A DNA stretch of 64,000 nucleotides from Pseudarthrobacter enclensis (GTDB lineage: Bacteria; Actinomycetota; Actinomycetes; Actinomycetales; Micrococcaceae), in NCBI RefSeq assembly GCF_030811655.1, contig NZ_JAUSRE010000004.1, forward strand, positions 1-64,000, given 5' to 3'. A program made the position numbers and the translations under genes. The notes under the pieces were generated by a model. It was given only the letters and a program-made list of their open reading frames with translations, ran no database searches and was not told the origin of the DNA. This document shows, in pieces, positions 9,007 through 18,030 of this stretch (position 1 is its first letter; the number at the start of each line of letters is the position of its first letter).

Positions 9007-10305
9007 TTAGCTGCCCGCGGCCCTGCGCGCCTGCAGATATTTGTAGGGTCCGAACGCCACAGCCAGCAGCTGCAGCCAGACGAGCCTGGCGGCCTGCGCC
9101 TCAGGGGACCCATGGACCGGGGGGCCCTGGAGCGCGGGCTGGACGGCACGCGGGCGGTGGTTGAAGAACTCAAGGCCCACCCCCCAGCTCCTGGCCAGCG
9201 CCAGCCTTGCCGTCCGCGGGTCCATCATGACCTTGGTCATCCAGGCCCCCAGCCCGTTTCCGTAGCCGCGGGCCTGCACCCGGAGGTCTTCAAGCCCGTC
9301 CCTGTGGCGGTGCCAGACAATGGCCGCCGGCTGGACCACCAGGGCGTGTCCTTCGAGGATCACCCTGGTGAACATGTCAATGTCCTCGCCGCCTCCGGTT
9401 GGGGTTCCGACCCCCAGGGCGGGATCGAAGCCGCCAAGTCGGAGGGCTGCCTGGCGCCTCAGCGCGAAGTTGGCCCCCGTCCCGAAGGCTCCGGGACTGA
9501 AGGGAAATTTCGGAAGTCCGGCGGGCGGGTCTGCCAGCGAGTAGACCTGCGGAACCAGGCTCCGTGACCAGCTGACCTTGGAGTCGAAGTAGCCTTGGGC
9601 AGGTGTACGGAGTTCCCCCGCCGGAACCAGGCCCGTCACGCATGCCGCCCCCGGGACAGCATCGAACGCCGCCGCGATTTCCCGCAACCAGGACCTGTCC
9701 ACCACCACGTCATCGTCCGTAAAGGCCACGAGATCTCCCCGTGCGTGGCGGAGGCCGGTATTCCTGGCGTGGGAGAGGCCCGGAACGGGTTCCGTCACCA
9801 GCCGTACCCGCAGGTCCCGGAACTCCTGGCACACCAGTTCTTCCGTGGCGTGCGTTGCCGGCGCGTTGTCCACCACGACGACGTCAAAATGCGGGTAATC
9901 CAGTGCGAGGATTGTCATCAGCGCACCGCGCAGCTGCTCGGTGCGATCCCTCGTGCAGACCACCACCGTGATGTGCGGAGCGGCTACCGCCGCGGGAAAT
10001 GACGGAACTGAAGGCAGTGCCGCCAGGGCGTCCTCGAAGACAGCCCGGTCCACGATTCCCGCCGGCGACGGCACATCGACAAATCCCCGCACAGCCCCCG
10101 ACGCGCGCACCAGCAGCCGTGCCCGTTCGTATCCAGCATGGTTCTCCAGTTCAAAGCGGGAGCAGTCCGCAAGGTCCTCCAGGTCCACCGACCCGATCCA
10201 CCTTGCCCCCGGCCACGCCGGGGGCAGCCGGGACTCCATGGCGGGCACCAGGATCAGTGCCTCGCCCTGGAGCTCCTCGAGCACCTGGCTGGCGCCTTCG
10301 CTCAT
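9007..10305 (-). CDS. GT2 glycosyltransferase with N-terminal extension
   Basis: A glycosyltransferase of about 432 residues. The GT2 core starts near residue 115 with ITVVVCTRDRTEQLRGAL, followed by VVVVDNAPA and AFTDDDVVVD, whose DDD is the metal and nucleotide-sugar binding acidic motif. The HRDG and HRHRDG region near the end fits the acceptor side. The first 110 residues are an unrecognised extension. The frame is open to 10623, but that stretch is shadow of the next gene. The ATG at 10305 follows GGAGGGAAGTCC and overlaps the upstream stop by four bases. This is the third of three consecutive GT2 genes in the operon, which suggests sequential sugar additions. Donor sugar is unknown. Confidence 0.85.
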   Translation of the reverse strand: MSEGASQVLEELQGEALILVPAMESRLPPAWPGARWIGSVDLEDLADCSRFELENHAGYERARLLVRASGAVRGFVDVPSPAGIVDRAVFEDALAALPSVPSFPAAVAAPHITVVVCTRDRTEQLRGALMTILALDYPHFDVVVVDNAPATHATEELVCQEFRDLRVRLVTEPVPGLSHARNTGLRHARGDLVAFTDDDVVVDRSWLREIAAAFDAVPGAACVTGLVPAGELRTPAQGYFDSKVSWSRSLVPQVYSLADPPAGLPKFPFSPGAFGTGANFALRRQAALRLGGFDPALGVGTPTGGGEDIDMFTRVILEGHALVVQPAAIVWHRHRDGLEDLRVQARGYGNGLGAWMTKVMMDPRTARLALARSWGVGLEFFNHRPRAVQPALQGPPVHGSPEAQAARLVWLQLLAVAFGPYKYLQARRAAGS

Positions 10306-11306
10306 TGGACTTCCCTCCACTGGCCGCCGGCTGGGGCCAGGACCTGGCCCTCTTCTTCGGGGCCTGTCCAATGCTGGAGGCGGCGTCCCTGGAAGTATCC
10401 GGCGGCTGTGCAGGCCAGGACCGCGATTACCGCGCCGGCGCGGCCCAGCCCATCGGCGCTGCCCTCGCGCCCCCAGGATTTGAGGCCGGTGAACACCGCG
10501 CGGGGAAGCACGCTGCGGACATAGCGGCGTTCCGGTCCCAGCGCCCGTTTGTGGCCTACGAGCTGGCTGACCTGTGCTTTGGACAGTCCCTCCGACCACG
10601 ACCTGGACAGCATGTAGCGCCACGTTCCGCGGGAGGCGGGCACGTGGTGGTGGACCAGTGCCGCGGGTTCATAGACGATGCGGGATCCCGGCATTCCCAT
10701 CCGCGAGCGGATGCAGATTTCGGTCTCCTCGCATCCCAGCGGCAAGGTGCCTTTGCGGCCAAGGGACTGGTTGAAGCCACCCACCTGCCGCAGCACCTCA
10801 AGCCGGAAGGACATGTTGGCGCCGATGACGTTGCGGACCTCCGACGCCACCCGGGGCAGGCCGCGGTGGCTGCAGCCGACGATCCAGTCCAGTTCCTCGG
10901 CGAAGTAGCCCGGACGGCCGGATTCCCACAGGGGGACAACTTTCCCGCCCACGGCCAGGACGTCGGGGTCGTCGTACAGCGCAACCAGCCGTTCCAGCCA
11001 GTCCGGCGCGGCCTCGGCGTCGTCGTCAAGGAAGGCGACGATGTCCGATTCAGCGAGCCCGACGCCGGTGTTCCGGGCCCCGGACAAGCCCGGAAGGCCT
11101 GTGCTCTCGACTACGGCAACGTCGTCGACGATCTCGACGAGCCGCTCGTACAAATCTTCGTTGTGGTCGATGACAACCAGGACCTGGTCCGGGGACAACG
11201 TCTGGTTGCGGACGGATTCGATGACGTCCAGCAGCATGCCCCACCGCCCTGAGGTGTAGGCACAGATCACCACTGTCACGGACAGCGGCTTGGCGCGGTC
11301 AAGCAT
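10302..11306 (-). CDS. GT2 glycosyltransferase
   Basis: A 334-residue GT2 family glycosyltransferase. VTVVICAYTSGRWGML is the first strand and turn, VLVVIDHNEDLYE the second, GARNTG the ribose-contacting loop, and FLDDDAEAAPDWL carries the catalytic DDD. The conserved CEETEICIR segment matches the late acidic ED motif of GT2 enzymes. No signal peptide is present; a weak hydrophobic stretch near residue 295 may touch the membrane. The start overlaps the stop of the upstream GT2 gene by eight bases, and its own stop overlaps the next start by four, so all three GT2 genes are very probably co-translated. It should act at the cytoplasmic face on a lipid-linked acceptor. Confidence 0.87.
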   Translation of the reverse strand: MLDRAKPLSVTVVICAYTSGRWGMLLDVIESVRNQTLSPDQVLVVIDHNEDLYERLVEIVDDVAVVESTGLPGLSGARNTGVGLAESDIVAFLDDDAEAAPDWLERLVALYDDPDVLAVGGKVVPLWESGRPGYFAEELDWIVGCSHRGLPRVASEVRNVIGANMSFRLEVLRQVGGFNQSLGRKGTLPLGCEETEICIRSRMGMPGSRIVYEPAALVHHHVPASRGTWRYMLSRSWSEGLSKAQVSQLVGHKRALGPERRYVRSVLPRAVFTGLKSWGREGSADGLGRAGAVIAVLACTAAGYFQGRRLQHWTGPEEEGQVLAPAGGQWREVQ

Positions 11307-12309
11307 GCTGCGTCACCGCCGTCGCAATCCGGGTGTCCTGCGGTTTCACTGCCGGCGCGAGGACGCTGTGCGGATCCACGGGGAGCCTCGGGAACCGGAC
11401 GTTGGAGTAGGTGTACTTCACGCGGCGAAGCGCTTCGGGCCGGGCACCGGCCGTGGGCGCCTCCCAGAGCGTGCATTCCCGGGCCAGCGTATGCAGCACC
11501 CGCCACCCGTCGCGGAACGTCTGGAGGTTGGATGCCCCTGAGATGCGGTCCAGCTCAAGGCTGGGCACTTCGGCGATCCGCAGGCCCCCCCTTGCGGCGC
11601 GAACAATGAGCTCGGTTTCGATCTCAAAGCCGTCGGACTGCAGTTCAAGGACCTCCAGGCATTCACGCCGGAAGGCGATGTACCCGTAGCAGAGGTCGGA
11701 GTAGTTGCTGTGCAGAACAGCGTTCGCAAGTCCGGTCAACGCCCTGTTGCCGGCTTTCCGCAGCCGGGTCAGGTCCTCGGACCCGCCACCGGTTACGTGC
11801 CGGGAACCTTTGACGAAATCGAAATCGTGCTGGAGCGGGGCAACGAACCAGCCGATCTCCTGCGGGTCCATGCTTCCGTCCGCGTCCAGCATCACGATGA
11901 TGTCCCCGGTTGCGGCCGCAAAGCCGGCGCGGAGTGCCACACCTTTCCCTTTACGGGTTTCGTTAACCACCACCACGTCGGCACGCAGTGCTTTGGCCAC
12001 TTCTACGGTGTTGTCTTGAGAACGCCCGTCCACGATGATCACTTCATCGACATAGGAGGGCATCCGGCGAAGAACCCAGGGAAGGTTCTTTTCCTCGTTC
12101 AAGGTGGGGATGACCACGCTGATTGAGGCTTGTGGAGATAAGAGTCCCGGCTCCGAAAACAGAGCTGGAAGTTGGGGCGAAATCGACAATTGCCTCACCA
12201 CTTCATGACAGTTCGGATTCTTGACAATGCCCGCCGGCCATTTGGCCGCGGCATCAACGCTTAATCCGGTCATGGGTCTGGTCGCTGTCCCCCAGCAACC
12301 CACCGCCAA
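11299..12309 (-). CDS. GT2 glycosyltransferase, dolichyl/polyprenyl-phosphate mannosyltransferase-like
   Basis: A GT2 glycosyltransferase of up to 336 residues and the first gene of the leftward operon. SVVIPTLNEEKNLPWVL, IIVDGRSQDNTVEV and VMLDADGSMDPQEI are the three core motifs; their wording is closest to the DPM1/undecaprenyl-phosphate sugar transferase branch, which loads one sugar onto a polyprenyl phosphate carrier. The first 60 residues are unlike the family. An internal ATG at 12273 is an alternative start, and neither start shows a strong ribosome binding site. The upstream gap to 12635 is the shared promoter region with the divergent PKD gene. It could also be a plain polymerising GT2. 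Confidence 0.83.
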   Translation of the reverse strand: MAVGCWGTATRPMTGLSVDAAAKWPAGIVKNPNCHEVVRQLSISPQLPALFSEPGLLSPQASISVVIPTLNEEKNLPWVLRRMPSYVDEVIIVDGRSQDNTVEVAKALRADVVVVNETRKGKGVALRAGFAAATGDIIVMLDADGSMDPQEIGWFVAPLQHDFDFVKGSRHVTGGGSEDLTRLRKAGNRALTGLANAVLHSNYSDLCYGYIAFRRECLEVLELQSDGFEIETELIVRAARGGLRIAEVPSLELDRISGASNLQTFRDGWRVLHTLARECTLWEAPTAGARPEALRRVKYTYSNVRFPRLPVDPHSVLAPAVKPQDTRIATAVTQHA

Positions 12310-12634
12310 TCCTCTGGCCGTTCCGGAAGACTACCCCCTACCTAATGCGGGTATCACGAGTAGTAGGTACTCGCTTTTTACCTAGGGTTTACCCCTGTTG
12401 GGCAAGTAAAGGGCTCGGGGACGGTGGAATTCATTAGGTATAGGGGATTGCGGAAGACCCAAAAAGCGTTGGGTAGGGGATGCGGAAAACCCCTTTTTAG
12501 GTAAGTCACCTACATTGCCCCGACGGGGGACCGGGCATACGCTTCTCGGTACTTGGGGGCTGAAGGGCTGTTGTGGACTGGGCCAACGGGCGGACGTTCC
12601 CCCACTTTGTTTCCTATGCCCCAGGAGTTCCGTT
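12310..12634. promoter_or_regulatory. divergent intergenic region with repeated TAGGTA motifs
   Basis: This 325-bp gap separates the leftward polysaccharide operon from the rightward PKD gene. It holds five copies of TAGGTA or its complement TACCTA (12339-12344, 12364-12369, 12380-12385, 12435-12440, 12498-12503). Two imperfect direct repeats of about 22 bp share the core AGGGGAT(T)GCGGAA (12437-12460 and 12471-12492). CCCCTACCTAAT at 12335-12346 is inverted against ATTAGGTATAGGGG at 12433-12446. The whole is AT-richer than the flanking genes. Such dense repeats suggest an operator for a regulator of both transcription units; the LuxR-type gene at 15169 is a candidate. Regulation is inference; the repeats are directly visible. 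Confidence 0.5.
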
Positions 12635-14875
12635 ATGAAGCTCAGACGCACCCATCTTCTCAGAAGAACAGGCCAGGCCCTCGGCGTTGCCCTGGTCCTT
12701 GCAGCCTCCGTCCTCGGCCTGCCGGGCGCGGCCGTGGCCGACACCGTTTACGGCACCCAGAGCATTGCCTACTCAGGAGTGTCCAATCCGCCAACCTCGG
12801 ACAAGCCACAGAGCAAGCTGTGGTTCAATGACGGCTCCTGGTGGGCGGATATGTGGAAGTCCGGAACGGGCTGGAGCATTTTCCGGCTGGACCGGGCAAC
12901 CAAGACCTGGGTGGACACCGGAGTGGTCAACGACACCAGGGGCACCACCCTGGCGGACACGCTGTGGGACGGATCCCACCTCTACATCGCTTCGCACGTC
13001 GTGACCATCACCGGTGACGGGACTCCCAATCCATCCCTCTCCGGCTCGCCGGCGAAGCTCTACCGGTACAGCTATGCGGGCGGCAAGTACACGCTGGACA
13101 GCGGCTTCCCCACCACCATCACCAACAATTCCAGTGAGTCCATGACCATTGACAAGGACACCACCGGCAGGGTCTGGGCCACTTGGACACAAGTGGCGGG
13201 GAACTCAACGTCCGGATTTACCAACACGGTGTACATGAACGCCGCCACCAACAGCGGGGCCTCCTGGGGTACACCGTTTGTCCTTCCCGTCAGCAACCCG
13301 CACCCTGCTCCGGACGACATCTCGGCCGTGGTGGCCTTCGGCAACGGCCAGGTGGGCGTCATGTGGAGCGACCATCTGGCAAATACGGTCTGGTGGGCAA
13401 CGCACAAGGATTCGGATGCCGCGGCGTCGTCCTGGAAAGTCCAGCCCGCCCTGCGCGGGAACGGCCAGTCCGATGACCACCTGAACCTCAAGACCCTGCA
13501 GGCCGACACCAGCGGCCGGGTCTTTGCGGCGGTCAAGACGAGCCTGAACGACATCTCCAGTGACAAGACCCTGCCGCAGCTGATCCTCCTGGTCTTCAAG
13601 CCAGGCACGGGGGCGTTCACGCAGTCCACCATTGCCGCGACCGGCGACTGCGTATCTCGTCCGCAGATCGTGCTGGACACCCAGAACAACCTGGTGCGGG
13701 AGTTTCACACCGCACCGCCCACGTCTGTTTCGGGCTGTGCCTATTCCGGCGTAGCGGGCAGCATCTACGAGAAGACCGCGTCCATGGACAACCCTGTCTT
13801 TGGGTCCGGACGCGGAACACCGATCATGCAGGCTGCGTCGTCGTCGAACATCAATGACGTGACCACCAGCAAACAGAGCGTGAACAACACCACCGGTCTG
13901 GTAGCCATGGCCAGCGACAATGTGGCCAAGCGCTACTGGTTCTCGGACCGGCCGCTGGGCACCGCGCCCCCCGCGGGTCAGGCACCCGTTGCTTCGTTCA
14001 CCGCCAATCCCACTTCGGGCACCGCGCCACTGAACGTCACCTTCACTGACACCTCCACGAATGCGCCCACCTCCTGGGCATGGGATTTCGGCGACGGCGG
14101 AACATCCACCGCGCAGAATGCCACCCATTCGTACACGGCGGCGGGCACCTACACGGCCAAGCTGACGGCGACCAACAGCAGCGGCTCGTCCTCGGCAAGC
14201 ACCACGATTAGCGTAGGGACCACCCCTCCCCCGGCAACCGGGGGGATCACCGTGGTGAACTCCAGCACGGCAAACTCGGGAACCGCCGTGACGACCGCCG
14301 CTTTACCGGTTCCCACCGGCACCGCTGCAGGGGACGTCCTGGTCGCGGCCATCACCACGGACCTCAACCCGTCCTTGACCGCCCCGGCCGGCTGGACGGC
14401 AATCGTCAACGGCCAGTCGATCAACAGTTCGTCCACATCAGGGGCACGGTCGTTCGCGTACTACAAGGTGGTGGGTGCCTCGGATCCGTCAACGTACAAC
14501 TGGACCCTCAGCTCCGCGGCCAAGTGGGGCGGCGGCATCACAGCCTACCGCGGCGTCAACAACACCACACCACTGGACAGTTCAGTGGTTACTGCCGCCG
14601 ACACCAGCTACTCGGCCACCAGCATCACGGTGGGCAGCGTTACGACGGCAACCAACGGTGCCATGCTGATCGGCGGAGTGGCATGTGACTGCAGTTCACC
14701 GGTGGGGACCCCGCCTTCCGGCTGGACCGAGCGCTGGGAGGCTGCGGCAGGCCAAATTGCGGAGTTGGCGGACAAACCGCAGCCGACCGCGGGCGCCAGC
14801 GGAACAGCCACCTGGACCCTTAGTGCCGCGCGGGCTGTGGCGGCCTGGCGTACAGCGCTCAAGCCGGCCGCCTAA
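12635..14875 (+). CDS. secreted PKD-domain protein
   Basis: A protein of about 746 residues with a clear Sec signal peptide (basic start, hydrophobic ALGVALVLAASVLGL, cleavage around AVADT near residue 35). Residues 40-440 are a repetitive beta-rich region with features such as DGSWWADMW and VGVMWSDHL that suggests a beta-propeller. A PKD domain lies at about 447-527 (SFTANPTSGTAPLNV, then WDFGDGGTS, the PKD hallmark). Residues 537-746 form a separate beta-sandwich-like domain starting ITVVNSSTANSG. No membrane anchor or sortase signal follows. The ATG at 12635 has AGGAG eight bases upstream; the frame opens earlier but only with shadow sequence. Divergent from the polysaccharide operon, it may bind or process the secreted glycan. 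Enzymatic activity is not evident. Confidence 0.82.
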   Translation: MKLRRTHLLRRTGQALGVALVLAASVLGLPGAAVADTVYGTQSIAYSGVSNPPTSDKPQSKLWFNDGSWWADMWKSGTGWSIFRLDRATKTWVDTGVVNDTRGTTLADTLWDGSHLYIASHVVTITGDGTPNPSLSGSPAKLYRYSYAGGKYTLDSGFPTTITNNSSESMTIDKDTTGRVWATWTQVAGNSTSGFTNTVYMNAATNSGASWGTPFVLPVSNPHPAPDDISAVVAFGNGQVGVMWSDHLANTVWWATHKDSDAAASSWKVQPALRGNGQSDDHLNLKTLQADTSGRVFAAVKTSLNDISSDKTLPQLILLVFKPGTGAFTQSTIAATGDCVSRPQIVLDTQNNLVREFHTAPPTSVSGCAYSGVAGSIYEKTASMDNPVFGSGRGTPIMQAASSSNINDVTTSKQSVNNTTGLVAMASDNVAKRYWFSDRPLGTAPPAGQAPVASFTANPTSGTAPLNVTFTDTSTNAPTSWAWDFGDGGTSTAQNATHSYTAAGTYTAKLTATNSSGSSSASTTISVGTTPPPATGGITVVNSSTANSGTAVTTAALPVPTGTAAGDVLVAAITTDLNPSLTAPAGWTAIVNGQSINSSSTSGARSFAYYKVVGASDPSTYNWTLSSAAKWGGGITAYRGVNNTTPLDSSVVTAADTSYSATSITVGSVTTATNGAMLIGGVACDCSSPVGTPPSGWTERWEAAAGQIAELADKPQPTAGASGTATWTLSAARAVAAWRTALKPAA

Positions 14876-14910
14876 CGGGAACGCATAACTGAATATGGAA
14901 CAGGGAGGGG

Positions 14911-14950
14911 TTCCGGCCAGCCGTTACACGGCAGGCCGGAATTCCTTCCT
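14911..14950 (+). terminator. hairpin after the PKD gene
   Basis: TTCCGGCC at 14911-14918 pairs perfectly with GGCCGGAA at 14934-14941, with further pairing of GCCG and CGGC-like bases inside the loop, and a T-rich run (TTCCTTCCTTT) follows. It lies 35 bp after the PKD stop and fits a rho-independent terminator. A second hairpin follows at 14963-14980. Confidence 0.6.
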
Positions 14951-14962
14951 TTAAGGACGGAG

Positions 14963-14980
14963 AGCCGGCCCGAGCCGGCT
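14963..14980. repeat. second perfect inverted repeat in the same gap
   Basis: AGCCGGC and GCCGGCT (14963-14969 and 14974-14980) flank a four-base loop CCGA. It could back up the preceding terminator or form a structure in a longer transcript. The rest of the gap to 15169 contains TATATT at 15068-15073, a plausible -10 element for the LuxR-type gene, but no clear -35 partner. Confidence 0.45.
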
Positions 14981-15168
14981 GCCCCTGACAGGTCTTGATC
15001 AATCACGGGGGTCAATCTTGATGCAATCCAGCGGCACGGGGTGTGGTGCGTCCGCTGGTTGCCGGGCTATATTCGCATGTACCGGCAGAAGCGCTCTGGG
15101 GAGCGGGAGCCGGGACCTAACCGGCAGTGCAAGAATGCGGTCTCCTTCTTTGACGAATTGGGGACGCC

Positions 15169-17856
15169 ATGGCGCTTATCGGCCGAAGCAAAGATCTGGA
15201 CCGAATCCTTTCGGTCATCCGCGGCCCCAAGGAAAGCGCCCTGGCCGTGGTTGGCCGCAGGGGCATCGGTAAATCCGCTCTTCTTTCAGAGATTCCCACC
15301 CTTTCCGATTACCGGACCTTATTCTTGGCAGCCACTGCTGCTGAATCGGATTGGGCATTGTCCGGAATAACGGCGCTCCTCTACGACATGGATGATCCGG
15401 TCCTGAACCGGATTGCCGAAAGGCTCCTGCAGGACACCACCGGGGCAATGAGCGTACCCGCAGTCTCCAGCATGCTGATCAACGGACTGCACGAGCGCTC
15501 CACATCCCGAACCGTGATTGTCATAGACGATGCCGACCGATTGGACGCGTGCAGCCAGGCAGTCATTGGGTTCATGGCCCGGCGCCTGACCGGAACGGAC
15601 ATCGTCCTGGTTGCCGGCTTACGGGATGAGTCTCCGGAGAGCCAGTTCAGCGGCCTTCCGGTCCTCCGCCTTGGCCCCCTCAGCGACAGCGACACCGTTC
15701 GGATGCTGGAGGGCATCCCGGCCAAAAGGACCACGACGGCGGCAGCCCACGCAGTTGCCGCAGCCGCCGGTGGGAACCCCCGTGCCGCCGTCGACCTTTA
15801 CGGGCTGCTGCTGGACCGGCACACCGAAGGCCAGTACGCCCTGCCCGTCCCGCTGCCCTCCACGGGCAGCTTTGACGCAGAGTTCGCCACAGCTGTCGGC
15901 ACGTTATCCGCCGGCGCGCGCAGCGTCCTGGACCTGCTTGCGCTGTCATTCCGCAGCGACATTTCGACGGTCAGGGACATTGCTCCGCAAGTGTGGACGA
16001 GCGTCGACGAGTTACTGGCCGCCGGAATGGTGAACCGGTCCGGACCGCATCTGATGGTCGTGGACCAACTCCTGCGGGGATACGTATTCTCGGCCATGGC
16101 GCCGGCAGTCCGGACGGCCAACCACCAGGCCCTGGCGGAAGCAGCCAAAGCCACCGACCCGTACGCGGCCAGGTGGCACCTGAGTTACATCGCCCTGGAC
16201 CGGAACACCCCGTTTGAGTTGCTCGGCCATGCTGAGGACTTGATCCGGGATGGGGACGTGCGTTTCGCAGTCGAACACATCGAGCGCGCCCTCGCCATTA
16301 ATCCCGGGGAACCGGAAACCGCCGCGCCCCTTACCAGCATCGCCGAGCTGCTGTTCAACCACGGCGAATTCGTCTATGCGCAGCGCTATTTGGAATGGGC
16401 GAAGCGGGTTACCCGTGACCACGCACTGATCCTCCGGCTCAGCGGACTGTCCCTTAAGATCCAATTTGTCCAGGGGGCCTCGGTCCGGTCCAGCACCGTG
16501 CTTCGGCTTGTCAAGGACTTCGGACATCAGGACCCCTCCTATTCCGCCGGCCTTCTGGCCACCTGCGCCCTCTACTTCGCCGAACGGTGGGAACTTCAGG
16601 AAGCATCGGACCTCCTGCAGCAGGGCAGCACGTTCCAAGGTTCGGCTTCCACGCACTCCCTCGCCATGGCAGAGCATGCCAGGCTGCTGATCGACACCCT
16701 GAGCGGTGACACGACCGCCCTTGGGCGGAAGCACGAACAGACCAGGACGGCCGGGGTTGCCGGCCTCCTGGTGCGTGCGCGGGCCCTCACTTATGCAGAG
16801 CACTACGAAAGCGCCAACGAAGCCTTTGCCCTGCTGCGCAGTTCGACAGAACCGGACCACCGTAACTGTCGGGAAACGGCGGCCTTCATGGCTGTGGACA
16901 ACGAAGTCCGCGCAGGCAATGTTCGTGCGGCGGTCAGGCTGATCAACGAACTCGAAAGGTCGGAACCTGGGGCCGCCTACTACCGTGGACTGCTTCACCT
17001 CTTCAGGGTTTGGCGTGCGTACTCCCTGGGTGACGACGCACAGGCCCGCGTCTGCGCTGCGGAGGCGCTCCGGTGGGCTGCGGCTGACAGCCACCCCGGC
17101 CTCTTGGCGCAGATTGCGGCCTGCCAGGGCCACTTCGCACTGCTGAGGGGTGACCTGGCCGAATCCGTGGCCCAGTTGTCACGGGCTGCCGAGATCGGTA
17201 TGGAGTTTGGCAACCCAACCCTCCTGCGCTGTGAGGCGGACCTGGTGGAGGCACTGGTCCGCCTGGGACGGCACAACGAGGCAACCCAGGCATTGTTGCG
17301 CCTGGAAAGCCGCTCCGTGGGGCTGAAGTCGCCGTGGCTGATGATGGCGGTGGCGCGCAGCCGCGCGATGCTGGCGGACGGTGAGCAGTCGCTCCAGCTC
17401 TTCAGCCAGGCCGCCGAAACCAGGACCGCGAACAGGCTCGAACGCGCCAGGACGTTGATGTGCTACGCGGAACGCCTGCACGCTTTTGGCAGACTGCGCG
17501 ACTCCCGGGATGCGCTGCTGAGGGCAAAAGTCATGCTGGACGAGGCAGGGGCGGATGCGTGGACCCGGCACCTGGATGCCCTGCTCCTGGACGAACGCAT
17601 GGAGCCTGTCCGCCCACAGGGCAATCCGGCCATGCTGATGCTCAGCGACGACGAGCGCGCCTTGGCCAAGATGGTGGCGAGAGGGATGCGCAACAAGGAA
17701 ATTGCCGCCACGTTGTACGTATCCGTGCGCACTGTGGAGGTACGCCTCACCACCATCTACCGGAAACTCGGAGTCGAGTCCCGGGCGCAACTGACTGCCC
17801 TCGCCGCGGATAAGGGGACCACCGCCGCGCAGCCCTATGTCCTGCCCGTTCTGTAG
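15169..17856 (+). CDS. large ATP-binding LuxR-family regulator (LAL/MalT type)
   Basis: An 895-residue transcription factor of the LAL class. The N-terminus has an AAA-type ATPase: Walker A GRRGIGKS at 29-36 and a Walker B-like VIVIDDADRL near 120. The middle, roughly residues 330-800, is helical and reads like tetratricopeptide-type repeats. The last 65 residues form a LuxR helix-turn-helix: LSDDERALAKMVARG, then NKEIAATLYVSVRTVEVRL, and IYRKLGVESR. LAL proteins act as ATP-gated activators that respond to an inducer bound to the repeat domain. The start at 15169 follows TTGGGGACG. Its position between the secreted PKD protein and the NeuD-like enzyme makes control of the polysaccharide locus plausible, but the target is inference. 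Confidence 0.9.
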   Translation: MALIGRSKDLDRILSVIRGPKESALAVVGRRGIGKSALLSEIPTLSDYRTLFLAATAAESDWALSGITALLYDMDDPVLNRIAERLLQDTTGAMSVPAVSSMLINGLHERSTSRTVIVIDDADRLDACSQAVIGFMARRLTGTDIVLVAGLRDESPESQFSGLPVLRLGPLSDSDTVRMLEGIPAKRTTTAAAHAVAAAAGGNPRAAVDLYGLLLDRHTEGQYALPVPLPSTGSFDAEFATAVGTLSAGARSVLDLLALSFRSDISTVRDIAPQVWTSVDELLAAGMVNRSGPHLMVVDQLLRGYVFSAMAPAVRTANHQALAEAAKATDPYAARWHLSYIALDRNTPFELLGHAEDLIRDGDVRFAVEHIERALAINPGEPETAAPLTSIAELLFNHGEFVYAQRYLEWAKRVTRDHALILRLSGLSLKIQFVQGASVRSSTVLRLVKDFGHQDPSYSAGLLATCALYFAERWELQEASDLLQQGSTFQGSASTHSLAMAEHARLLIDTLSGDTTALGRKHEQTRTAGVAGLLVRARALTYAEHYESANEAFALLRSSTEPDHRNCRETAAFMAVDNEVRAGNVRAAVRLINELERSEPGAAYYRGLLHLFRVWRAYSLGDDAQARVCAAEALRWAAADSHPGLLAQIAACQGHFALLRGDLAESVAQLSRAAEIGMEFGNPTLLRCEADLVEALVRLGRHNEATQALLRLESRSVGLKSPWLMMAVARSRAMLADGEQSLQLFSQAAETRTANRLERARTLMCYAERLHAFGRLRDSRDALLRAKVMLDEAGADAWTRHLDALLLDERMEPVRPQGNPAMLMLSDDERALAKMVARGMRNKEIAATLYVSVRTVEVRLTTIYRKLGVESRAQLTALAADKGTTAAQPYVLPVL

Positions 17857-17994
17857 GGAAGCCACAAGGACAAAACCCGCAGTTTCCGCACTGTGGCCCT
17901 CCCAACCACACAAAAACCCAAAGCTTCGCCGTCGGGGCTCCCGGTGTGGCTACCTTGGCACTCACCGGTGAAACCGGGACGGGAAGGAACGACC

Positions 17995-18030
17995 ATGAGA
18001 GCGCTGCCAGCAGGCAAGGCCGGTGTATGA
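17995..18030 (+). CDS. 11-codon leader ORF overlapping the NeuD-like gene
   Basis: An ATG at 17995 preceded by GGGAAGGAACGACC, the best ribosome binding site in the area, opens an ORF encoding MRALPAGKAGV and ending in TGA at 18028-18030. The stop overlaps the ATG of the acyltransferase gene (ATGA), whereas that ATG itself has only a weak site. The arrangement points to translation of the acyltransferase by reinitiation after this leader. Whether the peptide itself does anything is unknown. Confidence 0.5.
   Translation: MRALPAGKAGV

Noticed and set aside
17857..17915. Terminator after the LuxR-type gene
   Set aside because: The GGGAAGCCACA/TGTGGCCCTCCC pairing is imperfect and there is no T run, so termination is not supported.
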